DNA of 64,000 nt from Clostridium_AD sp964467165. Its GTDB lineage: Bacteria; Bacillota; Clostridia; Clostridiales; Clostridiaceae. Below, one piece after another: positions 18,875-28,400 of the stretch; the first letter of the stretch is position 1; every line of letters starts with the position of its first letter. The stretch lies in assembly GCA_964467165.1 (NCBI GenBank), contig CAYXOL010000023.1:8388-72387 (forward strand), written 5' to 3'. The notes under the pieces are model-generated. The model had not been told where the DNA came from, did not search any database, and saw only the letters and a list, made by a program, of their open reading frames with translations. A program made the translations under genes and the position numbers.

Positions 18875-19840
18875 TCAAAGTCCACGTAATATTTTATTAT
18901 CCACCTGGCCTAAAATCCATTGAAATACTTCTGCGTCTTGATAATTGGGTTTATTTTCACTTTGCTTTGTCAAATTAAAATTTTCTAAGATGAAAAATCT
19001 ATAATCACTAAAATTATTTTCTATTTTACATTTAAAGTTTTCATTAACATAATCGCTACTGTTGTTTCTACTAGTATTATTAGTTATAAATGCCACAGGC
19101 TTATTAATTATTTCCCCAGGCTTAAGTCCAAAATTTTTCTGAAGATTTAAAATAAATATATCTAATATATCATTTGAAGTTAAGCTGTTTTCCATCTCTA
19201 AAACTGAATTTATAAACTCTTCACCATTAATTATAAACACTATTCCATCATAATAATTAAAGTATCTATACTTTTTTAAAGTATCACTTAGTACTAAATC
19301 ACTCTCCATAGTATCAAAAATATAAATTTGCCTTGAAGGTTTTTTTTTATTTTTTCCCAAAAAGAAATATTGAGTTTTTGGTATTGATACATAGGCTTTA
19401 AAAGGTGGTTTCTGAAATTTCCATTCTATTGTATCAAGCATATTGTATATAAACTCATCTTTTATGTATGAGTTTGTTCCAATAATGGGTATACATATTT
19501 TTTTAACCTTATTAATTTTGACTTCATTTTTGCAATTTCTACAAAGTGTTTTTAATTTATTTTTCCCATTTAGTGCAGTTAGTGGCAACTTATTGCCGCA
19601 GCTACACTTAAAATAGAAAATATGCTTAAAGGTAGGCATAAGCGCAGCATACCTGTTATTACAGCTTGGACAAACATAATAGGGCATTGTTACTTTTTCA
19701 TAGCACTCTTCACATATATCTGACATATTCCTATTTACTAATTTTTTTTCTATAAAACATACACTTTCAAACAAAATAAACTTAATAGGGTATACTATTA
19801 CTTTGTAAATAAAACTCACAATATCATTTAAACCATCCAC
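18875..19840 (-). CDS. Zinc-ribbon pseudo-GTPase
   Basis: 321 residues. N-terminal hydrophobic segment (about 10-32), then two zinc-ribbon-like Cys pairs (CEEC, CPSC; later CSCG, CRNC), then a region laid out like the GTPases in this cluster but stripped of catalytic motifs: the P-loop position reads IIGTNSYIKDEF with no GKS/GKT, the G3 position reads IFDTMESD, and the G4 position reads FITNNTS. The C-terminus keeps an echo of the shared PFLWLL motif (VFQWILGQV). I infer an inactive paralogue that binds partners. The start used is GTG 19840, 8 bases after AAGGAGG; the ATG at 19846 is too close to that site. Confidence 0.65.
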   Translation of the reverse strand: MDGLNDIVSFIYKVIVYPIKFILFESVCFIEKKLVNRNMSDICEECYEKVTMPYYVCPSCNNRYAALMPTFKHIFYFKCSCGNKLPLTALNGKNKLKTLCRNCKNEVKINKVKKICIPIIGTNSYIKDEFIYNMLDTIEWKFQKPPFKAYVSIPKTQYFFLGKNKKKPSRQIYIFDTMESDLVLSDTLKKYRYFNYYDGIVFIINGEEFINSVLEMENSLTSNDILDIFILNLQKNFGLKPGEIINKPVAFITNNTSRNNSSDYVNENFKCKIENNFSDYRFFILENFNLTKQSENKPNYQDAEVFQWILGQVDNKILRGL

Positions 19841-19870
19841 TCCCATCCCTCCTTATTATCCCCATTTTTC

Positions 19871-22558
19871 CTATTTACGAATTAACTTATTTATTCCTCT
19901 TTGAACTATGGAGATTCCTCTATTATTATGAACTTCCTTGCATATAATATTCCATGGTCTAGCTATCATTGATTTATTTCTCACTACACTAATAATATCG
20001 CTCATATACTTTTCATATTTCTTCATTTCTCGCGCAGATCTATTACATAAAATATTAATTGTTTTACTGGTAATATACTCAATTTCATTATTTGGAAGAT
20101 CATCTATATTTCTAAAAACATAAATTAGAAAATTAAAAAACACTTCATGCCCTTCTATTTTTTTTTCTTTTAATAAGTTTTTATAAATTTTCTCTTCATT
20201 TAATACATCCTCTAAGGTTTTTAATAGTGCTTCATAATATATTTCTTCATACACTTCTACACAAATAGAATAAGTTATCCTTTCATAATCCACTTTTAAA
20301 TCTTCATTTATGCCATTTATGTATATATTAGACAAGTACCAACATAAATATTTTCTGTATGTATATCTATCCATACAATTAAAGTTTAATATAACTTTTC
20401 CACATACTGTTTTTATTACATTTGTGCCCTGTTCAAGGTTCATACCAAAACAAACAAGTCCCGTAACATCTGGCTCTGTTATAATCCCCCTTGCTATTTT
20501 TAGGTCTTGTATAGTTGAAATAATTTTTGTGATTTCTTCTTCTGGATATGCTGCTTGTAATTGTTTTTCAAAATTGTTAATTAAATTATATAATAAAGAT
20601 TCATCTATAGTAGTTTTTAAGCAATGATTTAATATAAATTTAAGAATTTCAAAGGATTCATTTGAAATATCCACACTATTTTCTAAATTATTTAAGAATT
20701 CCATAGCAGCTTTCGAAAAATATTTCCGTTTATATCTAGGTGTTTTATTAAAAATCGAATAGCAATAATCCCAAAAAAATTCTCTCTTATCCTGTGCATA
20801 ATTAAGTTCATACACAAAATATCTAAATAATAACGCTTCGCCTCCATCTAGTTCATTTAAACTATTTCTAATTTTCAAAAACCAAGCTTCATCATTCTCT
20901 TGCTTTGCTTCCTTTAAAAGTTGCAGTACTATTCTTTCTTTTTCACTACTTACATTGATTACAGCATTTTTATAACACATATTAATAAAATTTGAAAAGT
21001 AATCCTCATTCTTGTAAATAGAGCTAGTTATATATTTCATTTCATCTTTGTTAAAACTTAAAATATCAATGCATCTATCAATAAATTTTACTAATGCAGT
21101 ATTCTTAATTATACTTTCCCAACTTCTAATAATCCCTACCCTATAGCTGTAAAAAAACAAATTTCCAAATAGTGTATATAAATAAAACTGAGCATGCCTA
21201 GACTTTGCACCCTCCATATACGTGTACAAATCATTCATTCTATAAAGATCGAATGAATAACTTATAAACTCATCTATCTTATTGCTATTTAAAGCTCTTA
21301 TCTTGTCGTGTAATTCTATAATTTCTTCTAATTGAATATTTTCTCTATCTACCACCATAAAATAAAGAGCATCAAAAAAGAACTCAAAGGCATTCTTTAT
21401 ATAAATTTCATTTTTTGTTTTTATTGATATATTAAATAAAAATTTCGAAATAACTTCAGCACTATGTATATCTACTTCCCCACTTATTTTTTTAAGCATT
21501 GGTTCTATTTGTATAAAAAGCTGCTTATATGTATCTATTGAACCATAGTTATTAACAAAGTCTATCCCCTTTATTATGCTATCTGTATCTATTTTTTCTA
21601 TGCCTTTTTTTGTCATATTGTAAAGATACAGGCAATTGTCTATTTCATCATCTAACACATCATAATCAAACTGGTCTATAAAATCTATAAATGGTAAAAG
21701 ACTATCTTTTGATATTGAAAGCCCTACCTGCGCTAATTTTGAAAATTTGAAGTCAATATTAAAATTACTACTATCTCCATTTATAAAATCAAATGCATAG
21801 TATTTATAAATACTATTACAATCCTTAAAATTAATTTTAGTTCCTTCTCCTGATGTACCACTAATAATATAATTTGTATTTTCACAATCAAAGCTATATG
21901 TAGTAAAAGTTATCAACTTAGAAAGTTTTAAAGGAAGACACATTTGAGCGGCAGCTATCCAGTAAACATTATTTTCATTAGTATCACAAAAAATAATTTT
22001 CTTGTGCTCTTTTTTATACTCAATAACTGAATTCATCATATTTTTAAAGCTCTTAGTCCTTTTTGCAACCCCAACTCCTTTTAGAAATTCGGAAACACTC
22101 TCTAATGTGATAAAATTCCCTAAAGGCAGTTGATGTAATACTTGTAAAGAGTCTATTTGCTGTGCATTTTCTTCACCCTGTGTTAACTGCTCTTTAAAAA
22201 CCTCTGAGCCATATATCTGTACAGGATGAAATGTCATCTCTCCCTTTTCAAACAATAGTACATGACAAAAATAGTTTCCAAAGCGTCCGCTGTAGTCTTT
22301 TCCTGTATATTTAGCTTGACATACTGCTTGTTTCCCATTTTCAAGAATAAAATAAGAAAAAGCTGTTGGAAATAATTTTTCTATTTCATCTTTAGTAGGT
22401 TGACTAGGAAGATTACTGGGCGGAACATACATGCAGTAACTTTCTATTTCTTTCCTTTCAGCCTCAGTAATCCCATCAGATACGGAGTAGGTTTGGAAAC
22501 CCATTGCTGAGGAATGGCCTTTTCTACATGAGGTATAATACAATTGTTGTATTTTCAT
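19871..22558 (-). CDS. GAP1-like GTPase-associated protein (long paralogue)
   Basis: 895-residue soluble protein, paralogue of the one at 6078. The N-terminal 230 residues carry the shared signatures GKDYSGRFGNYFCH and CLPLKLSKLITFTTY; the rest is an extended helical array without recognised motifs, likely a solenoid scaffold. The N-terminal start (LYYTSCRKGHSSAMGFQ) is typical for the group. By its constant place after the GTPase gene in both modules I infer that it binds that GTPase; GTPase-activating function is a name only and unproven. ATG with GAGGATAAG upstream; 12 bases separate it from the GTPase gene. Confidence 0.65.
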   Translation of the reverse strand: MKIQQLYYTSCRKGHSSAMGFQTYSVSDGITEAERKEIESYCMYVPPSNLPSQPTKDEIEKLFPTAFSYFILENGKQAVCQAKYTGKDYSGRFGNYFCHVLLFEKGEMTFHPVQIYGSEVFKEQLTQGEENAQQIDSLQVLHQLPLGNFITLESVSEFLKGVGVAKRTKSFKNMMNSVIEYKKEHKKIIFCDTNENNVYWIAAAQMCLPLKLSKLITFTTYSFDCENTNYIISGTSGEGTKINFKDCNSIYKYYAFDFINGDSSNFNIDFKFSKLAQVGLSISKDSLLPFIDFIDQFDYDVLDDEIDNCLYLYNMTKKGIEKIDTDSIIKGIDFVNNYGSIDTYKQLFIQIEPMLKKISGEVDIHSAEVISKFLFNISIKTKNEIYIKNAFEFFFDALYFMVVDRENIQLEEIIELHDKIRALNSNKIDEFISYSFDLYRMNDLYTYMEGAKSRHAQFYLYTLFGNLFFYSYRVGIIRSWESIIKNTALVKFIDRCIDILSFNKDEMKYITSSIYKNEDYFSNFINMCYKNAVINVSSEKERIVLQLLKEAKQENDEAWFLKIRNSLNELDGGEALLFRYFVYELNYAQDKREFFWDYCYSIFNKTPRYKRKYFSKAAMEFLNNLENSVDISNESFEILKFILNHCLKTTIDESLLYNLINNFEKQLQAAYPEEEITKIISTIQDLKIARGIITEPDVTGLVCFGMNLEQGTNVIKTVCGKVILNFNCMDRYTYRKYLCWYLSNIYINGINEDLKVDYERITYSICVEVYEEIYYEALLKTLEDVLNEEKIYKNLLKEKKIEGHEVFFNFLIYVFRNIDDLPNNEIEYITSKTINILCNRSAREMKKYEKYMSDIISVVRNKSMIARPWNIICKEVHNNRGISIVQRGINKLIRK

Positions 22559-22570
22559 AAAATCTTATCC

Positions 22571-23743
22571 TCACTTTCTCTTTTCTGATTTTATAAGCTT
22601 ATGTTTCCAAAGCAACCATAAAAATGGGTCTTCAACTCTATTAGGTCTTAAATTTTTAATGCAATTACTGTCCGGGCTGCATCCTAAGGCAGTTATTCCA
22701 AAATAAGCAAAATCTTTAAAATTTGAACTAAGTTGATTAGCAAAATTTTCTCCACCCCAACTTCTTACAATGGATTCCATTGAACCATTTACATCCTCAA
22801 AATCTGCAATATGAAATTTTCCTACACCAATATGTTTACTTGGGTAATTAATACAACTAGATGAATCTAGTAAGGATTCCACGGCATCCATTTTTGAAAA
22901 TGCCACTGCCACTGGTATATCTATAAGTTGATCCATTTTCTTGTTTTTTGCACGTCTTATAAGATTGGCTGTTCTTGAAAGCAAATCCTCAATTTCAGTA
23001 TTCTGTTCTGGCAAATGAGTTCCCTCTGGAAGAGAATCTCGTACATTAGTAAGTTGAAGTGGATCTAGTAGAAATATAATACCAGAAGAATTGTATATAT
23101 ACTTATTTACCGACTTCATAGTGTCCTCTTCATTCAAATCCTCTCCTGCAGTATCAAAAAAAGCTATTGTCACCACATTACTGATTCTCTTGCTTTTTAA
23201 AAGACCACCAAAGATGCTTGTCTCTCTAAAAGCTAAAGTATATATAAGTGGCTGACTTACTGTTGCATCAGTTTTCGCCGAATGTGTAACTCTGATTATT
23301 TCTTTATTTCTGAATATTGGATAATAAAAATCATTACGGTATCTTGTTATTGTAGCATCATTAATAGCTTGCAGACTGCAATTAAATGCAGCACCAACTT
23401 CGTTCATTATTTTATCTATAAGTATTGCAATATAATGGCTCTTTCCTGCTTCCTTAGCACCAATTACTGCAAAAATTAAATCTTTATATTCACCTATAGT
23501 ATAGGGAAGTTCTGCATTGCATGTAGGACAAACCTTCACATTTGTGTTTTCTCCGCAAGAATCACAGAATATATCCCTTGGCATAATATTCTTTCCATCA
23601 TTAGAAGTTGGAACCATTACAATTTCTTTTTTCGCATTTTCGCATTTATTTGGTTCATTTTTACATATGAAATTCACTTCGCTTAATTTATGTTCTGTAA
23701 AACAAAATGGACATATATAAGTAGATTTTTTTAATAAGCTCAT
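22571..23743 (-). CDS. Zinc-ribbon P-loop GTPase (TRAFAC-like), paralogue 1
   Basis: 390-residue predicted GTPase, paralogue of the one at 7777. Zinc-binding Cys pairs: CPFC 11-14, then CDSC and CPTC at 60-75. G1 GAKEAGKS 95-102, G3 FFDTAGED around 197, G4 SKMD 283-286, G5 near TALG. The C-terminal signature RVEDPFLWLLWKHKLI is shared with its paralogue. The DTAGE box is the more canonical of the two, so this copy is the better candidate for active hydrolysis. ATG start with AGGAGG 8 bases upstream. It sits between the beta-rich accessory gene and the long GAP1-like gene. Confidence 0.82.
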   Translation of the reverse strand: MSLLKKSTYICPFCFTEHKLSEVNFICKNEPNKCENAKKEIVMVPTSNDGKNIMPRDIFCDSCGENTNVKVCPTCNAELPYTIGEYKDLIFAVIGAKEAGKSHYIAILIDKIMNEVGAAFNCSLQAINDATITRYRNDFYYPIFRNKEIIRVTHSAKTDATVSQPLIYTLAFRETSIFGGLLKSKRISNVVTIAFFDTAGEDLNEEDTMKSVNKYIYNSSGIIFLLDPLQLTNVRDSLPEGTHLPEQNTEIEDLLSRTANLIRRAKNKKMDQLIDIPVAVAFSKMDAVESLLDSSSCINYPSKHIGVGKFHIADFEDVNGSMESIVRSWGGENFANQLSSNFKDFAYFGITALGCSPDSNCIKNLRPNRVEDPFLWLLWKHKLIKSEKRK

Positions 23744-23782
23744 ATTTCATGCCTCCTAGTAGTTCCACCTAGTAGATAACAA

Positions 23783-24817
23783 TTATTTAAAATAAAGTTT
23801 TTCTCTAGCTGGAGATATTATCCTATACCTTCTACTCTCTTTATCATTCATCACAAATAGTTTTATGTACATATTGTTTTGTATAGCCTCTACTGGAAAT
23901 TCAAAACCACATGGTCTATTTTTATTTATTACCACCTCATTAAAAGTACATATATCATCGCCATCTGATTTTTGAATTGGCATATTGCCCCTTTTACCTA
24001 TTACCGTAATGGCCGGTAATTTAATTTCCTCATTCCCTTCCATACTAAACATAATTTCTGCTGATTTAAGTTTACCGAGTATACTTCTTTTTATCTTCAA
24101 ATTATAATATATTTCAATAGGCTTTTTATTAACCATAAGCCGTCTCTTACCCTCTGAATAAAAAACCTTACCATGCATTTCTGCCATAACATAAATAGTG
24201 AAATAATAGTTCCCTTCTGGTATCCTGTCAATTACAAATCTTCCTGTACTTTCATCTTTTTCTCTTTTTATTACACTAGCTACGGCTGATGAATCCTCAG
24301 CGCTTTTAGCAAAGCTATCACCCCTATAAACTACCCTAATCTTATTTACTTTTTCGGGCCACTGCCATTGCAAACACAATTGATTATGCTTAACCTCACC
24401 CACTATGGCTGTGATATCTGTTAACATGGCATTTAAGTCCTCTACAGTTTCTATTTGTCTTTCATTTTCCGGTTCACTCTCTTGAATTTCATTTATTATA
24501 ATTTGCTCAACCTTTTCTTCTTTTATTTCACTTTGTTTATTTATTGCTTCAAACTCAGTTATCTCTGGTTTTTCAAAACTCTCATTTTGTATATTTTTTT
24601 GTTTTTCATCAAACTGCTCTTCTATCTTTACTTCCTCTATTAAATATTCATTATTACCAGTTATTCCAGCAATTTGTCCCCTTATTTCTTTTTCTGTTAA
24701 TGAAGGAAAGGAGTCTACAAAGTTACTTATTTCTTCATTTGATAATTCATCTTTAATAGAAAGAATTATCTCTATCTCCTCTTTTAAATCATTAATTTCT
24801 TTATGCTTAACTTCCAT
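23783..24817 (-). CDS. Beta-rich accessory protein with acidic N-terminal tail
   Basis: 344 residues, first gene of the cluster. The first 130 residues are very acidic and Glu/Lys/Ile-rich, partly repetitive and probably disordered or coiled. The C-terminal 215 residues are the paralogue of the protein at 9157 (QLCLQWQWPEKVNKIRVVY, a FYSEGKRRL strand, GKRGNMPIQKSDG), possibly a fibronectin-III-like sandwich plus a second beta domain. The start used is ATG 24817; AAGGAG lies 15 bases upstream, further than usual, and a TTG directly after that site at 24832 is the alternative. Unknown function. Confidence 0.6.
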   Translation of the reverse strand: MEVKHKEINDLKEEIEIILSIKDELSNEEISNFVDSFPSLTEKEIRGQIAGITGNNEYLIEEVKIEEQFDEKQKNIQNESFEKPEITEFEAINKQSEIKEEKVEQIIINEIQESEPENERQIETVEDLNAMLTDITAIVGEVKHNQLCLQWQWPEKVNKIRVVYRGDSFAKSAEDSSAVASVIKREKDESTGRFVIDRIPEGNYYFTIYVMAEMHGKVFYSEGKRRLMVNKKPIEIYYNLKIKRSILGKLKSAEIMFSMEGNEEIKLPAITVIGKRGNMPIQKSDGDDICTFNEVVINKNRPCGFEFPVEAIQNNMYIKLFVMNDKESRRYRIISPAREKLYFK

Positions 24818-25132
24818 GGTTATTTGATTCAACTCCTTTATATGCTTTTACTAAAACATATCCTTTAGATATATTCTACAGCAGATTACAATTTACACTC
24901 TGCTTTCATCTGTTTTTTTACAAGTAACCATAAATTAGCGATTATTATACTATTTACTAAACCTCTTATTAATTATGATTTGTAAATTGATTTATTACAA
25001 CCACTTTTGACTTATATTTTGTGAATTTAATGATAACTTTTATGTTTTAACAAAATTTCAGACCAACCGGTGATAATTTAATTCTTTATTAAAGATACCT
25101 TATACAATTCCAACTATATTTTGCTGTTAAGC
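24818..25132. other. Leader region of the GTPase/tubulin cluster
   Basis: 315 bases without a gene. On the minus strand a moderate promoter match, TTGTAA - 17 bases - CATAAT, lies around 24973-25001. No strong operator or riboswitch-like structure was seen. The cluster must be transcribed from here or from further upstream. Confidence 0.3.
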
Positions 25133-25171
25133 AAAAAAAATTCCTGAACTCTTTGAATTCAGGAATTTTTT
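25133..25171. terminator. Strong terminator after the 31-residue small ORF
   Basis: 10-bp stem AATTCCTGAA (25139-25148) / TTCAGGAATT (25158-25167) with a 9-base loop, flanked by an 8-base A-run and an 8-base T-run, so it can act in both directions. It starts directly after the small ORF's stop codon on the minus strand. Confidence 0.85.
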
Positions 25172-25267
25172 TTACTTTTTAGGCCCTTTGTTTTTCTGTT
25201 CTTTCTTCTCACCTTTTTTACCAGTACCCTTAGTTGTAGTACCCTTGCTTTTTCCCTTATCTGGCAT
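25172..25267 (-). CDS. 31-residue basic small protein
   Basis: Short ORF of 31 codons with a good site (AAGGGGG, 8 bases before the ATG) and a strong terminator right after the stop, so it is a complete one-gene unit. The product is made almost only of Lys, Gly, Thr, Glu, Pro and Gln: it begins MPDKGKSKGTTTKG and ends KNKGPKK. It is highly basic and without hydrophobic residues, so it is probably disordered; nucleic-acid binding or a spore (SASP-like) role is possible but unproven. It lies between the GTPase cluster and the Wadjet operon and is not clearly part of either. Confidence 0.6.
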   Translation of the reverse strand: MPDKGKSKGTTTKGTGKKGEKKEQKNKGPKK

Positions 25268-25444
25268 AATATATACCCCCTTGTTTTGATATCCTTTTTG
25301 TTTTAGGTAACATAACAATTATTAATAGGTATTCTCTTTGCTCTACTTTTAAGTAACTAAGTTCTATATAAATATTATAATTAATATTTATGTTAATGTC
25401 AATATTTTATGAAATTTTGGTAATATAATCCTTGGATATATCTT

Positions 25445-28400
25445 TTAAAAAAGCTCCATTTGATCAATGGCTACTTCTTCTTCCAATTTAAATCTTGAAG
25501 CAACTATAGTTTCTATATATTCTTCCCCTTTTATATGCTCTGATTTTAAATATTTTAACCCACTTTTAAGCTTTGATGGTACTAAATCCAGCACATATAT
25601 ATTGTCAAATCTATTTAATACAGATTCCCCGCCGAGTCCAGACAAACAAATAAGCTGTGTGTTACTTTTCTTAGCTATATCCATAAGAGGTTTTAATAAG
25701 TGCTCTGCATTAGTCTGAGCAAAGGGATTATCCATTATGATAACCTTTCCGTCTTCATTGCTTGCAAATATATCTGTTTCATCGCGTCTCATGTAAGATA
25801 ACAGGCTTGATAATATTACAAAGGCTGAAAGGAAGCCTTCTCCCCCTGAGTTTAGTGCAATTTCATTCCAACCTAATAGAATTTGTCTATCCTCTTCTAT
25901 TTTATACAGCTTAACCTCTATATTGCTTATAGATACAACTTCATTGTAAAGATCACGGGTATTAATGCTCTTAGATATAAGATCTTCTATATTTTCATTG
26001 CTTTGAAGTCTAACAAGCGCTTTTATAGTAAGAGTTTCTAAAAAATCATTAACTCTTAATCTATAAAGCTCAATATTAGGTTCCCACTCTGGAAGCTTTA
26101 TACTTAGCATCTTTACGTATTTATCTCTTATTTTTATTGAGGAGTTATTATCAATTTTCCCAATATTTGCATGTACCTCTAGCACATATTCGTAAATACT
26201 TTGAGCTACATTATCTTTTTCTCTAATTATTAAATCAATATCTGCTTGAAGTTTTTCCATTAGCGCCTGGTGGGCATCTAGTGTTATGTTTAAGTTTTCT
26301 ATTACAATATCTGGCTTATCTATACTTCTTTCAATAGTTTCTAAAGACTTTTTAAAGAAATCATCATTTAAAAATAATGGTTTTCTTGATACCCTATTTA
26401 TTTCATTACTGAGCGCAAGACTTTTCTTTGCTTCTTTCTCTAATGAATTTCTATAGTCACGCCTAATCTCTCCAGTATATTTGGTAAGGCCCTGAATTTC
26501 AACATCTATTATAAGCTCCTGGGTTATAACAAAATCCTTAAACTCTTCTAAATTAGATAAATTGCTCTCAAGTTTTTCTAAAGTTTTTACTAATAATAAA
26601 TTTTCCTTTTTAACTTCTTCTAGCTCTCGACTTTTATCAAAGGTTCTTTTATTAAAATCTCTATCCAATATTTCTTCTCTTGGTTTTGGACTTTCTTTAT
26701 TAAAATCATCTTTTATTCTTTTATACAGATTTTTTATATTTGTATCAACTTTTGCAAAATCTATTTTCAATTCATTTATATTATTATTGATTTTGTCTAT
26801 AGCTTCTTTAAGCGTCTTTAAATCGCCTTTTATTTCTTCTTCCTTAAATCTATCATAGCTTACTTTTCTGTATTCAATTTCATTTAAAGAATATTCTTTT
26901 CCTTTAGCTATTAAATCATCTTCTTTTACTCTAAATCTTTCATTTGCATCTCGAAGGCTTTCTTCTAAAAGTTGAATATCTGTGGAAATTTCCTTAGTTA
27001 AGCTATCATATCTAGCTTCTAAGTCTTCTATATCCTTTTGCAAAATTTCGCCTTGATTATATTGGTTGTACTTATTGACGTTATCCTGAATTTTTTTAAG
27101 CTTATCTTTTAACTCTCTAAACCCGTCTTGAATATTGTATAATGAATTTTCTAAGCTGATTTTATTATTTTCTTTAGTGTTTTTATTATTAATAAGCTGA
27201 ATTATATTTTCAGAAAGATTCTCTAATTTTTTCTTATCAAAGGTATATTTTTCGTAGCTTTTTAGAAGTAACTTAAAATCTTCTATTTCCCTTTTTAGAC
27301 TGTGTAATTCATTTTCTTCTGTTCTTATTATTTTGTTTGTTTTTTCTATAGTTTTATTTATATCCATTATGGCATCGCGAATACTATTAAACCTGTTTTC
27401 CTTTGATATCAATTCTTGTTCTTTTAAATCTAAGTGCTTTTCTAAAGTTTCGTAAGTTTCTTTGTCTAAGATAGAAAACTGAACTTCACTTCTATTTCTT
27501 TCATAAAACTGAGTATCACTTATTTTCCGTGCTAAAGCTTCCTTTATTGAAGTTATTTCACCTTGTTTTTCACACAATAATTTTTTTAACTGTTCCTCAT
27601 TTATAAGCCCATTGTTAAAGGATACATAAAATGTTATATCATCCAAGTTGCATAAACTATTAATTTTTCCAATAGACTTACTCATTAAGCTCTCCCTTTT
27701 CACTATGGGGATAGGATAGGAGGTAAATATTCCTAACTCCTCCTTTTGAAGTTTTATTAAATCTTCCGGCTCCATAATTAGAGAATATGGCAGAAATGGA
27801 TTATCCTCTATGAACTTTATATTTTCATTTTCACTATAGTTATTCTTCTTGAGCCAATCCATACCATATATTATATTTATATCTCTTTGGCGAAGCTTTT
27901 CTTCCATGTCCCTGGGAACTTCCAGAGTTCTTCCTGTTTGAAGCTTTTTCTCCTCTTGTTGCAGTTTATTTAACTTAATAATAAACTTATTTTCTTCTTC
28001 TTTTAAAATTCTAATTTTACTATTAAACTCATTTATTATATACTCTTTATCAAAGAGTCTACTCTCATCTACATCTATGTATCTTATAATATTCTTTCTA
28101 TTTTCGATTTCTTTAAGCAACTTATTTTTCTCATTTTTCATATTGGATATTTCATTACTTATATCGCTTATTCCTTTTGAAACATCATCTTTTTCTCTTT
28201 CCCTAGCCTTAACTTCAATAGATTTCTCTTCATATAATTTTTTGCTTCTAGTAATGCTTTCTTCTTTTCTCGCTGAACTTTCACTATATGATAATGTTTC
28301 CTTATTTATAAAATCTTTATTATAGTAGCCCATTAAGTTTCTTATAAAAGCTTTTTTATATCTATTGTTAAAATTTTCTTCCTCCACGTAAAATGAGTTT

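Noticed and set aside
25040..25130. Continuation of the GTPase cluster upstream into the small ORF region
   Set aside because: A strong bidirectional terminator at 25133-25171 separates them, so the small ORF is not counted as a cluster gene.
24818..25132. Riboswitch or CRISPR leader before the GTPase cluster
   Set aside because: No conserved riboswitch core, no repeats of CRISPR type found by reading; only a moderate promoter match.
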